From: Trebonia sp963811335 | GTDB lineage: Bacteria; Actinomycetota; Actinomycetes; Streptosporangiales; Streptosporangiaceae | Length of the DNA stretch: 64,000 nucleotides | Assembly (NCBI GenBank): GCA_963811335.1 | Contig: CAWERB010000031.1 | Location: forward strand, 124,001-188,000 | Direction: 5' to 3' | Shown here: in pieces, positions 1 to 8,525 of the stretch | Layout: each line of letters begins with the position of its first letter | Position numbering within the stretch: position 1 is the stretch's first letter | The notes under the pieces: generated by a model | Database searches by the model: none | Seen by the model: the letters and a program-made list of their open reading frames with translations, nothing else | What the model was told of the DNA's origin: nothing | Program-made: the position numbers and the translations under genes

Positions 1-342
1 TAGCGGCCGTCATCGCAGCATTCTTTCTCGGCTCTCGGAATCGCGATGGGAGTGCTCATCGTCGTGGCACTTCCCCGGGCGTCGCCGACGCTCCACGTAC
101 ATGGAAAAGGTCCTCGGGCGAGTCGCTCGACTCCGCCCGGAGATTACACCGAACGCCAGTGGTGGCAGGACCATAGGTTCCCGCGCCTGAGCCGAGACTG
201 CTGATATAGGGCTGGGATGGGCGACGACCAGGCACGCTGCCACAAACCGCCCGGTTACGGTGCTGCCGCAGGGGGCGTTGATTCGTCCTGGCTCGGTTGC
301 GGCGCCGGACTGGGTAGCCGAGATGGCTTCGCTGCGGTTGGT
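1..342. other. No supported gene
   Basis: I see no convincing gene in this end stretch. Open frames exist on both strands, but they are Arg/Pro/Ser-rich and mutually overlapping, with no recognisable domain and no clear ribosome binding site. It may hold the 3' part of a gene cut by the window edge or the degraded tail of the small ORF that starts at 672. Confidence 0.4.
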
Positions 343-672
343 TTAGCGCACCAGGCTGGCCGATCGAACGTGCACCTTGTGCGGGAAGCTCGGGCACCCT
401 CGTGGTGACCTGCTCCTGCTCGCCGGCGGCCTCTGACAGGACGACGAGGGTGCCTTGCGGAACCGGGGCCTTCCGGATCTCTCGCCAGCCCTGCGCAGCG
501 CGTTCCCTGTACTCGTCTCCCGGCCCCAGTTGTCTGATCAACTCCACCGAGCTCACCCGGTGCTCCGCCTCAAGCTTGATCTTGGTTTTGTTTCGTTCAG
601 TCGTTTCAGGTATCCGAACAACCCGCCGTCTGGGCGTCGGGCGAAAAAACGAAGCAGGAAGCTGAGTCCCAT
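343..672 (-). CDS. Small hypothetical protein, probably frameshifted
   Basis: I do not recognise this product. The ATG at 672 follows a weak GGGAA purine run and opens a basic N-terminus (MGLSFLLRFFARRPDGG). The frame changes near an A run at about 588, after which a natural-looking charged segment follows (KIKLEAEHRVSSVELIRQLG and on through EYRERAAQGWREIRK). A stop at 343-345 in a further frame gives a plausible end (PHKVHVRSASLVR). It lies 55 bases after the GntR stop in the same direction, so it could be co-transcribed. Gene status, frame and end are all inferred. Confidence 0.3.
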
Positions 673-727
673 GTCGTTTCCCGGGTGTAGGCCGCATGCC
701 GTCGCCGCCGCGGCCGGTAAGGATTAT

Positions 728-1563
728 TTACAGCGTGTTACCAAGATGGGGGTCATCGCCTTGATCTGGTTCGCTCGCGGGGAGATCGTCGTACCTGGGG
801 TCGGGAGATCGTCCCCTGACGTTGACGATGAACTGGTTCCGGTCGGTGGGGAACACTGTCACCGTGACCCGCATCGGTTCCTTGTGCTGGTCGAAGCCGG
901 TGCGGAATATCTCGAAAACGGTGGAGTCGTGCGAAATCCGAAAGAATCGCTGCTCGTTGGCGTCTGGTCTGCGGGCCGTGATCCGAGTCCCGGTAGCCGA
1001 TCTGCCTGAGCCCGATGGTTTCGGCCAGGTAGCGTACAGCTCCCTGTGTGATGTCCTCCGCCATCAGCAACTGAACGGCACCTCTGGAGGCGAACTCCAT
1101 GGGATAGAAGGATGTCTGCACCGACCAGGGAAGGTCGTCGATGTAGCGCTGCTCTTGCCTGCTGACGAGCTGTGTGCCCGACGGCACCTGAAGCCGTTTG
1201 GTAATCTCCTCCGACGCCGTTCTGTATCTCGACTTTTGGCTTCGTGATGGCCGGCTTCCGGCGGGAGGCACTCACCTCTGACAGGTAGGAGGCTTCCTCG
1301 ACGCCGGCGATATCCGGCTCGCCGGTGAGCACGGTGACGAACGGGTCGACTTTGATGGTGACGAAGGTGCCCTGCCCAGGTCTCGTCTCCACCAACCCCT
1401 GGCCGATAAGCCGCTTGATCGCGTCCCTGATGGTGTTCCGTGACGCGCGGTACTGGCCGCGGAGGTCATCCTCCGTTGGGAGCTGATTGCCCGGTGAGAG
1501 GTCGCCGGACTTGATCTGTTGTGCAAGATCGTCGGCGATCTGCAGGTACAGCGGCTGAGGCAT
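728..1563 (-). CDS. GntR-family regulator (HutC/UTRA type), two frame changes
   Basis: A cytoplasmic transcription regulator with an N-terminal winged helix (YLQIADDLAQQIKSGDLSPG, then ASRNTIRDAIKRLIGQGLVE, residues about 5-65) and a C-terminal UTRA effector domain. The UTRA part is recognisable in pieces: RYIDDLPWSVQTSFYPMEF, then MAEDITQGAVRYLAETIG, then VFEIFRTGFDQHKEPMRV and DRNQFIVNV. These lie in three different frames, with changes near 1220 and near 985. The ATG at 1563 is preceded by AGGAG at about the right distance. It is divergent from the methionine synthase gene, and an inverted repeat lies between them. The ligand is unknown. The intact order of UTRA motifs argues for consensus errors over true decay. 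Confidence 0.75.
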
Positions 1564-1596
1564 TGCGTCTCTCCTTCACTACCGGCCACCCTACCT

Positions 1597-1619
1597 ATAC
1601 TTGTTGGGATGACAGGTAT
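1597..1619. promoter_or_regulatory. Inverted repeat, candidate GntR operator
   Basis: ATACTTGT and ACAGGTAT are separated by seven bases (TGGGATG) and are reverse complements except at one position. The site lies 34 bases upstream of the GntR start, inside the divergent intergenic region. HutC-type regulators commonly bind such palindromes and repress themselves. The role is inferred from position and symmetry only. Confidence 0.45.
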
Positions 1620-1764
1620 GAATAGAAACATTGGTTCTTCCCCGCCTAGTAGAATGGTTCCGTCAGGTATATCTCGCTCCGCTAAGACGGGTTGAGGTCC
1701 CTGCTGCCGCGCCGCGATGACGACGAGAAGCCTCCGTGGTGGCAGGACGGCTAAGCTCGACAGC

Positions 1765-2847
1765 GTGGCCGAAAAGCAAGCGTTTCCGTGGGCGCCGGGG
1801 ACTGCGACGGGGATCGGATCGATGCCCGGCGAGAACCCTATGGAGGCGGCGCGGGTAATCGCGGGCGAGCTGCCTGACCTGCCGTACCTGGCGGAGCTTC
1901 CTGGCCGGGGTCCTGGCGCGGACATCACCGGCCGCACGGCCGCCCTGCTCGTCGACATCCCGGTCGAGCTCGCCGGGCCGCGCGGGTGGCGGATCGCGGA
2001 GCGGCCCGGGCGTGACCTGGGCCGGGCCAGGTCGATGATGTCGGCGGACCTGGACGCGATGGAGGAGGTACTCGACGGGTACGCGGGGCTGGTCAAGGTC
2101 CAGCTGGCCGGGCCGTGGACCCTCGCCGCGACGATCGAGCAGCCGCACTCGCTTAACCCGGCGCTCGCCGACCCGGGCCTGGCCGCCGACCTGGCGTCCT
2201 CGCTGGCGGAAGGGACCGCCGCGCACGTGGCCGAGATAGGAAAGCGGATACCGAAGGCCACCATCCTCGTCCAGTTCGACGAGCCCGCGCTGCCCGCCGT
2301 GCTGCACGGGGCGGTGCCGACGCCGAGCGGGCTTTCGCGGGTCCGCGCCGTCGAAGACGAGGCCGCACGGGACCGGTTGCACGAGGTGATCGCCGCCACG
2401 CGGCAGTACACCGTGGTGCATTGCTGTGGTCACGACCTTCCGTTCGGGCTCATCATGAGCGCCGGAGCCGGCGGTGTCTCGTTCGACCCTAGCCAGCTAA
2501 AGCGCGGGGACTTCGACGGCTTCGCCGAGGCGGCGGAGGCGGGCCTGGGGCTGCTGATCGGCGCGCTGCCGACCACCGGGCCGGCCACGGCGCCGAAGGA
2601 AGGCGAGCAGCAGGCCCGAAGGTCCGGCCGCGATACACGTGAGCGGCCGGTTCCGGCTGACACGGCGCGGATCGTCAGGGACCTGTGGCGGAAGATGGAC
2701 CTGCCGTCGGCTCAGTGCGCGGCGCAGGTGGTGATCACCCCGGCCTGCGGACTTGCCGGGGCGTCGCCCAAACAGGCGCGGGACGCGCTGCGCTGGTGCC
2801 GGGAGGCGGCGGCCATCCTGCCAGAGATGATGGAGGAGCTGACCTGA
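1765..2847 (+). CDS. Methionine synthase, cobalamin-independent, C-terminal-domain type
   Basis: A MetE C-terminal-domain-like protein of about 360 residues, half the size of full MetE and typical of the actinobacterial protein encoded just before ligA. The zinc-ligand pattern is visible as VVHCCGHD in the middle and TPACGLAG near the end; the N-terminal GIGSMPG also fits the family. I prefer GTG 1765 (VAEKQAFPW...GIGSMPG) because it matches the usual family N-terminus; ATG 1717 is in frame upstream and would add 16 residues. Its stop overlaps the ligA start (TGATG), so translation is probably coupled. The physiological methyl donor of this short class is not settled. Confidence 0.85.
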   Translation: MAEKQAFPWAPGTATGIGSMPGENPMEAARVIAGELPDLPYLAELPGRGPGADITGRTAALLVDIPVELAGPRGWRIAERPGRDLGRARSMMSADLDAMEEVLDGYAGLVKVQLAGPWTLAATIEQPHSLNPALADPGLAADLASSLAEGTAAHVAEIGKRIPKATILVQFDEPALPAVLHGAVPTPSGLSRVRAVEDEAARDRLHEVIAATRQYTVVHCCGHDLPFGLIMSAGAGGVSFDPSQLKRGDFDGFAEAAEAGLGLLIGALPTTGPATAPKEGEQQARRSGRDTRERPVPADTARIVRDLWRKMDLPSAQCAAQVVITPACGLAGASPKQARDALRWCREAAAILPEMMEELT

Positions 2848-4964
2848 TGGAACTGGCCGACGCGCGGCGCACGCACGCGGAGCTGAGCGAGAAGCTCATC
2901 GACGCGCAGTACCGCTATCACGTGCTTGACGCGCCGACGATCTCCGACGCCGAGTACGACCAGGGCATCAAGACGCTGAACGCAATCGAGGAGCAGTACC
3001 CCGAGCTGCGCACGCCCGACTCGGCAACGCAGAAGGTCGGCGGCATGATCTCCACGCTGTTCACTCCGGTGACGCACCTGGAGCGGCTGCTCAGCCTGGA
3101 CAACGTCTTCTCCCATGAGGAGTTCTCCGCCTGGGCGGACCGGGCCGCGAAGCTCGGCGGGACCGGCCCGTACCTGTGCGAGCTGAAGATTGACGGGCTC
3201 GCCATCGACCTCGTCTACCAGCACGGCCGCCTTACCAGCGCCGCCACCAGGGGCGACGGGCGGACCGGTGAGGACGTCACGCTGAACGTCAAGACGATCA
3301 AGTCGGTACCGGACCGCCTCACCGGGGGCGGCGTCCCCGAGCTTCTTGAGGTGCGCGGTGAGGTGTTCCTGTCCGAGGCGGCGTTCGAGCGGCTGAACGA
3401 GTCGCTGCAGGAGGCGGGCAAGCCGGCCTTCGCCAACCCCCGCAACGCGGCCGCTGGCTCGCTGCGGCAGAAAGATCCCCGGGTCACGGCGTCGCGTGAG
3501 CTCGGCGCGATCGTCCACGGCATCGGCCGTGTGGTGGGCAGTTCAGCGGGCGCCGACGGCACCATCGTGGGGTCGGCGGCCGGGCCGAGCGAGGAGGGGC
3601 ACCTCGAGGGAGCGCCGGACACGCAGTCCGGCTGGTACGAGCGGCTGCGCGCGTGGGGGCTGCCGGTCAGCGACCGGTACAAGGTCATCGACGGCCTCGC
3701 TGAGGTCCAGGCCTACATCGACTACTACGGAGACGCAGGTCACCGGCACGAGACGCCGTACGACATCGACGGCGTGGTGGTCAAGATCGATCCCATCGAG
3801 ACGCAGCGCGCGATGGGCGCGACCAGCCGGGCGCCGCGCTGGGCGATCGCATACAAGTACCCGCCGGAAGAGGTCAACACCAGGCTCCTGGACATCCAGG
3901 TGGGCGTCGGCCGGACCGGACGGGTCACCCCGTTCGCCGTGATGGCCCCGGTGATCGTCAGCCGCTCAACGGTGGACCGCGCGACCCTGCACAACGAGGA
4001 CGAGGTCAAGCGCAAGGGCGTGCTGATCGGCGACACCGTGATCCTGCGCAAGGCGGGCGAGGTGATCCCCGAGGTGGTCGGCCCGGTCGCGGAGCTGCGC
4101 ACGGGAGACGAGCGGGAGTTCCAGTTCCCGCGCCAGTGCCCGGAGTGCGGGACGCCGCTGCGGCGGGACGAAGGAGAAGTCGACTGGCGCTGCCCGAACA
4201 ACGTCGAATGCCCCGCGCAGCTCCGCGAGCGGCTGTTCTACCTGGCCTCACGCAGCGCGCTCGACATCGAGGCGCTCGGCTACGAGGCGGTCGTCGCCCT
4301 GCTCAGCGACGGCCTGGTGACCAATGAGGGCGACCTATTCGACCTGACCGATGAGAAACTGGCGGTCAGCCCGTTCTTCGTCAACAAGGCCGGGGGCCTG
4401 AAGCTCGTCGCGCACGCGCTGCTGGCCAACCTGGATGAGGCGAAGGCCCGCCCGCTGTGGCGGATACTGGTCGCGCTGTCCATCAGGCACGTGGGCCCGA
4501 CCGCGGCGCGGGCGCTCGCCGACGGTTTCGGCTCGCTCGACGCGATCGCGACCGCCTCGCCGGAGGCCCTCGCGATCGTGGACGGGGTCGGCCCGACGAT
4601 CGCCAATGCGGTCGTGGAGTGGTTCACCGTCGACTGGCACCAGGACATCGTGGCGAAGTGGCGTGCGGCCGGCGTCCAGCTGGAAACCCCCGGCTTCGAC
4701 CCGTCGGCCGCCGCGGGACGGCTGCTCGCGGGCGTCACCGTGGTGATCACCGGCACGCTGCCCACCTACAGCAGGGACGAGGCGGCCGAGGCGGTGCGCG
4801 CGGCGGGCGGCAAGGTCTCGTCCTCGGTCTCGAAGAAGACGCAGTTCGTGGTGGCCGGTGAGAACGCGGGCTCGAAGTACGACAAGGCGGTCGAGCTTGG
4901 GGTCAAGATCCTCGACGAGCCCGCCTTCAAGCGCCTGCTCGAAGGCGGGCCCGACGCGATTTGA
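2847..4964 (+). CDS. ligA: NAD-dependent DNA ligase LigA
   Basis: Seals nicks during replication and repair using NAD+. The 705-residue product shows the N-terminal Ia region, the adenylation motif ELKIDGLAID with Lys114, an OB domain, a four-Cys zinc finger (CPECG...RCPNN...CPAQ), helix-hairpin-helix repeats and a C-terminal BRCT domain. ATG 2847 overlaps the upstream stop; a longer in-frame start at 2685 lies inside the upstream gene and is rejected. One oddity is a Gly/Ala/Ser/Glu-rich insertion at roughly 3530-3635, between the adenylation-domain motif HGIGR and WYERLRAWG, longer than usual for actinobacterial LigA. The gene is otherwise intact. Confidence 0.97.
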   Translation: MELADARRTHAELSEKLIDAQYRYHVLDAPTISDAEYDQGIKTLNAIEEQYPELRTPDSATQKVGGMISTLFTPVTHLERLLSLDNVFSHEEFSAWADRAAKLGGTGPYLCELKIDGLAIDLVYQHGRLTSAATRGDGRTGEDVTLNVKTIKSVPDRLTGGGVPELLEVRGEVFLSEAAFERLNESLQEAGKPAFANPRNAAAGSLRQKDPRVTASRELGAIVHGIGRVVGSSAGADGTIVGSAAGPSEEGHLEGAPDTQSGWYERLRAWGLPVSDRYKVIDGLAEVQAYIDYYGDAGHRHETPYDIDGVVVKIDPIETQRAMGATSRAPRWAIAYKYPPEEVNTRLLDIQVGVGRTGRVTPFAVMAPVIVSRSTVDRATLHNEDEVKRKGVLIGDTVILRKAGEVIPEVVGPVAELRTGDEREFQFPRQCPECGTPLRRDEGEVDWRCPNNVECPAQLRERLFYLASRSALDIEALGYEAVVALLSDGLVTNEGDLFDLTDEKLAVSPFFVNKAGGLKLVAHALLANLDEAKARPLWRILVALSIRHVGPTAARALADGFGSLDAIATASPEALAIVDGVGPTIANAVVEWFTVDWHQDIVAKWRAAGVQLETPGFDPSAAAGRLLAGVTVVITGTLPTYSRDEAAEAVRAAGGKVSSSVSKKTQFVVAGENAGSKYDKAVELGVKILDEPAFKRLLEGGPDAI

Positions 4965-4974
4965 CCTTGGTCTC

Positions 4975-6459
4975 TCAGGCCAGGCGCTCCAGGATCAGGT
5001 CCTTGACCCGTACGGCGTCGGCCTTGCCGCGCGTGGCCTTCATGACCGCGCCGACCAGGACGCCAGCCGCCTGGACCCGGCCGTCGCGGATCTTGGCCAC
5101 CACGTCCGGGTTAGCCGCGATGGCCTCATCGATCGAGGCGAGCAGCGCGGAGTCGTCGCTGACCACGGCGAGGCCGCGGGCGGCGACTACCTCATCGGGA
5201 GTGCCCTCGCCGTCCAGGACGGCCTCGATGACCTGGCGGGCGAGCCGGTCGTTGAGCGTGCCCGCCGCGACCAGGGCGGACACCCGGGCCACATCGGCCG
5301 GGGTGATCGGCAGCTCGGAAACCTCGGTGCCCGAGTCGTTGGCCCGCCTGGCAAGCTCGCCAAGCCACCACTTGCGGGCGTCGGCCGGGGAGGCGCCGGC
5401 CGCGACGGTCGCCTCCACCGCGTCCAGCGCCCCCGCGTTGCGTAGTGCCTCGAAGTCCAGTTCCGACAGCGACCACGACTCGATCAGCCGCGCCCGGCGC
5501 GCCGACGGCAACTCGGGCAGCGACGCCCTGATCGACTCCACCCAGTCCGCGTCCGGTGCCACCGGCACCAGGTCGGGCTCGGGGAAGTAGCGGTAGTCCT
5601 GTGCCTCTTCCTTGGACCGGCCCGAGGTGGTCACCCCGGTGTCCTCGTGGAAGTGGCGCGTTTCCTGGATGACCCGGTTGCCCGCGTCGAGCACCGCCGC
5701 CTGCCGCTCGACCTCGGAGCGGACCGCCCGCTCCACCGAGCGCAGCGAGTTAACGTTCTTGGTCTCGGTGCGCGTCCCCCAGGTGGCCGAGCCGACCAGC
5801 GCGAGCGACGTGTTCACGTCGCAGCGCATCGAGCCCTCCTCCATCCGCACGTCAGAAACGTTGAGCGTGCGCAGCACGTCACGCAGCTCGGTGACGTACG
5901 CCTTGGCGACCTCGGGCGCGAGGTACCTGGTGCCGGGCACCGGCTTGGTGACGATCTCGACGAGGGGGATGCCTGCCCGGTTGTAGTCGACGAGCGAGTA
6001 CTCGGCCCCGTGGATGCGTCCGGTCGCCCCGCCGACGTGCAGCGACTTGCCGGTGTCCTCTTCCAGGTGCACCCGCTCGATGCCGACCCGCACCGTCTTG
6101 CCGCCGACGGCCACGTCCAGGTAGCCGTCGGTGCACAACGGCTCGTCGTACTGGGAGATCTGGAAGTTCTTGGGCATGTCGGGGTAGAAGTAGTTCTTCC
6201 GCGCGAACCGGCACCAGGAAGCGATCGAGCAGTTGAGCGCGAGCCCGATCTTGATCGTGTACTCGATCGCCCGCTCGTTCACCACAGGCAGCGAGCCGGG
6301 GAGGCCGAGGCAGACCGGGCAGGTCTGGCTGTTCGGCTCCGCGCCGAACGTGGTGATGCAGCCGCAGAACATCTTGGTCAGCGTGCCGAGCTCGACGTGG
6401 GTCTCGAGCCCGAAGACCGGCTCGTACTTCTGCAGCGCCTCTTCGTACATGACGGTCAC
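4975..6459 (-). CDS. gatB: Asp-tRNA(Asn)/Glu-tRNA(Gln) amidotransferase subunit B
   Basis: Subunit B of the GatCAB transamidosome, which binds misacylated Glu-tRNA(Gln) or Asp-tRNA(Asn) and activates the carboxylate with ATP. Signature segments are YEPVFGLETHVEL at the start, FCGC...CPVCLGLPG (zinc site region), YNRAGIPLVEIVT and, at the end, the YqeY-like tail (AAGVLVGAVMKATRGKAD). GTG 6459 is chosen because AGGGG lies about nine bases upstream; ATG 6450 is an alternative. It follows the gatA stop by two bases. It converges on ligA with a gap of only ten bases. Confidence 0.96.
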   Translation of the reverse strand: MTVMYEEALQKYEPVFGLETHVELGTLTKMFCGCITTFGAEPNSQTCPVCLGLPGSLPVVNERAIEYTIKIGLALNCSIASWCRFARKNYFYPDMPKNFQISQYDEPLCTDGYLDVAVGGKTVRVGIERVHLEEDTGKSLHVGGATGRIHGAEYSLVDYNRAGIPLVEIVTKPVPGTRYLAPEVAKAYVTELRDVLRTLNVSDVRMEEGSMRCDVNTSLALVGSATWGTRTETKNVNSLRSVERAVRSEVERQAAVLDAGNRVIQETRHFHEDTGVTTSGRSKEEAQDYRYFPEPDLVPVAPDADWVESIRASLPELPSARRARLIESWSLSELDFEALRNAGALDAVEATVAAGASPADARKWWLGELARRANDSGTEVSELPITPADVARVSALVAAGTLNDRLARQVIEAVLDGEGTPDEVVAARGLAVVSDDSALLASIDEAIAANPDVVAKIRDGRVQAAGVLVGAVMKATRGKADAVRVKDLILERLA

Positions 6460-6461
6460 CG

Positions 6462-7949
6462 CTAGAGCCCCTTCGCCTCGGCGAGCAGCGGGTGTCCCCG
6501 GCGCTCGGTAAACGCGGCCTCGACCGCCGCGGCCACCCGGTACAGCCGGTCGTCCGCCAGTGGCGGTGCCATCACCTGCAGGCCGGTCGGCAGGCCGTCC
6601 TCGGGGGCGAGCCCGGTCGGCACCGAAATGGCCGCGTTTCCCGCCAGGTTGGACGGGATCGTGCACAAGTCCGCGAGGTACATCGCCATCGGGTCGTCCG
6701 CGCGCTCGCCGATGTCGAACGCCGTGGTCGGGGTCGGCGGTGAGATGAGGACATCCACCTGGCTGAACGCGTTGTCGAAGTCCCTGATGATCAGCGTCCG
6801 CACCTGCTGCGCCTTGCCGTAGTAGGCGTCGTAGTACCCGCTGGACAGGGCGTACGTGCCGAGCATGATCCGGCGCTTGACCTCCGCGCCGAAGCCGGCC
6901 GCCCGGGATGCCGCCATGACCTCCTCGGCGGAGCCGCCACCGGTCCGCAGCCCGTACCGCATGCCGTCGAACCTGGCCAGGTTGGAGGAGACCTCGCTCG
7001 GCGCGATCAGGTAGTACGCCGGCAGCGCGTACTTGAAGTGCGGGCAGCTGATCTCGGTGACCTTCGCGCCGAGTGACTCAAGCAGCTCGACCGCCTCGGT
7101 GAACCGGGTCATCACCCCCGGCTGGTAGCCCTCGCCGGAGAACTCGCTGACGATGCCGATCCGCAGCCCGGCCACGTCGCCGTGCCGCGCCGCCTCGACC
7201 ACGGGCGGCACCGGGGCGTCGATCGACGTGGAGTCCATCGGGTCATGCCCGGACATGGCCTCGTGCAGCAGGGCGGCGTCGAGTACCGTCCGGCCGAACG
7301 GCCCCGGCGTGTCCAGGGACGACGCGAATGCGACGACCCCGTACCTGGAGTTACCGCCGTAGGTCGGCTTCACGCCGACGATCCCGCACACGGCGGCGGG
7401 CTGGCGGATCGAGCCGCCGGTGTCCGTCCCCAGGGCGAGCGGCGCCTCGTAAGCGGCGACCGCGGCGGCCGAGCCGCCGGAGGACCCGCCGGGCACCTTC
7501 GCCAGGTTCCACGGGTTGTGGCTCGGCCCGAACCCGGAGTTCTCCGTGGAGGAGCCCATCGCGAACTCGTCCATGTTGGTCTTGCCGATGAGTACCGCGC
7601 CCGCGTCGCGCAGCCGCCGGGTGACGGTGGACTCATACGGCGGGTACCAGCCCTCAAGGATCTTGGAGCCGCAGGTCGCTGGCGCGCCAATGGTGGTGAA
7701 CAGGTCCTTGACCGCGACCGGCACGCCGGCCAGCGCGCCGAGCGGCTCGCCCGACGCCCGCCTGCGGTCGACGTCGCGCGCTTGCGTCAGCGCGTCTTCC
7801 GGGTTCACGTGCAGGAACGCTTTGACCCGGTCGTCAACCGCGGCGATGCGGTCCAGGTGGGCCTGGGTGACCTCGGCGGCGGACACCTCGCCCGCGGAGA
7901 CGGCCGCCGCCAGCTCGGCCGCGGTCTTCGTGGTCAGCTGCTCGCTCAT
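6462..7949 (-). CDS. gatA: Asp-tRNA(Asn)/Glu-tRNA(Gln) amidotransferase subunit A
   Basis: The amidase-signature subunit that hydrolyses glutamine and channels ammonia to GatB. The Ser-cisSer-Lys catalytic set is visible: VAVKDLF (Lys), GGSSGGSAAAVA and GTDTGGSIRQPA (nucleophile Ser). The length of 495 residues is normal. The gene lies between gatC upstream and gatB downstream on the minus strand, in the usual actinobacterial order. The 87 bases separating it from gatC are somewhat long for the operon but contain no other gene. Confidence 0.97.
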   Translation of the reverse strand: MSEQLTTKTAAELAAAVSAGEVSAAEVTQAHLDRIAAVDDRVKAFLHVNPEDALTQARDVDRRRASGEPLGALAGVPVAVKDLFTTIGAPATCGSKILEGWYPPYESTVTRRLRDAGAVLIGKTNMDEFAMGSSTENSGFGPSHNPWNLAKVPGGSSGGSAAAVAAYEAPLALGTDTGGSIRQPAAVCGIVGVKPTYGGNSRYGVVAFASSLDTPGPFGRTVLDAALLHEAMSGHDPMDSTSIDAPVPPVVEAARHGDVAGLRIGIVSEFSGEGYQPGVMTRFTEAVELLESLGAKVTEISCPHFKYALPAYYLIAPSEVSSNLARFDGMRYGLRTGGGSAEEVMAASRAAGFGAEVKRRIMLGTYALSSGYYDAYYGKAQQVRTLIIRDFDNAFSQVDVLISPPTPTTAFDIGERADDPMAMYLADLCTIPSNLAGNAAISVPTGLAPEDGLPTGLQVMAPPLADDRLYRVAAAVEAAFTERRGHPLLAEAKGL

Positions 7950-8036
7950 GAGGACACCTCGCTGGCGCTCGGAGTCCGCATTCGCGGACGCGCTGTACTT
8001 ACTGATTCGCTCGCAAGCTCGCTCATGTCCGGCTCC

Positions 8037-8330
8037 TCACTCCTCGACCAGGATCCGCGGGACCTTGAACCGCTGCAGCTCCACCGCGGGCGCTCCGGAC
8101 AGTGCCTGCTCCGGGGTCAGGCAGCCAACTGGCTCGTCGGCACGGAAGACATTGGTGAGGCCGGTCGCGTGCGTGGTGGGCGGGATGCCGTCCGCCGCGA
8201 CCTCCTGCACTTGCGCGACCGACGAGATGATCTGGTCGAGCTGCGGGGCAAGATGGTCAAGCTCTTCGTCGCTCAGCGCGAGCCGGGACAGCCGGGCCAG
8301 GTGAGCGACCTCGTCGCGGGTAATCGGCAT
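8037..8330 (-). CDS. gatC: Asp-tRNA(Asn)/Glu-tRNA(Gln) amidotransferase subunit C
   Basis: A small scaffold subunit that wraps around GatA and joins it to GatB. The 97-residue product has the typical ITRDEVAHLARLSRLALS helix followed by DEELDHLAPQLDQIIS, and ends ...RFKVPRILVEE. ATG 8330 gives the family N-terminus; ATG 8339 would add MEP. It is the first gene of gatCAB and is divergent from the S53 peptidase gene, so the 8331-8525 region should hold promoters for both. Confidence 0.95.
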   Translation of the reverse strand: MPITRDEVAHLARLSRLALSDEELDHLAPQLDQIISSVAQVQEVAADGIPPTTHATGLTNVFRADEPVGCLTPEQALSGAPAVELQRFKVPRILVEE

Positions 8331-8525
8331 GGGCTCCATCCTAGGGCGGATGGACGGCCAACCCGTAAGCGATTAACGCGCTGGTAGCACAACGCGCCGG
8401 CGCGAAGTACCCGGCGGTGGCCGCGTGTCGCTTTGGGATTTCGCTGCGCGGCCTCCGTACTGTTGCTCTCGACCCCCGTCACTTCCTGTACTCAGTTGAT
8501 CATCATCCGTGACAAAAGGACGAGC

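Noticed and set aside
1272..2433. Long antisense frames over the methionine synthase gene
   Set aside because: Typical high-GC shadow frames, Ser/Arg/Pro-rich, no domains.
8433..8525. N-terminal extension of the S53 peptidase
   Set aside because: Starting at 8433 would bury the clear signal peptide that begins at 8526.
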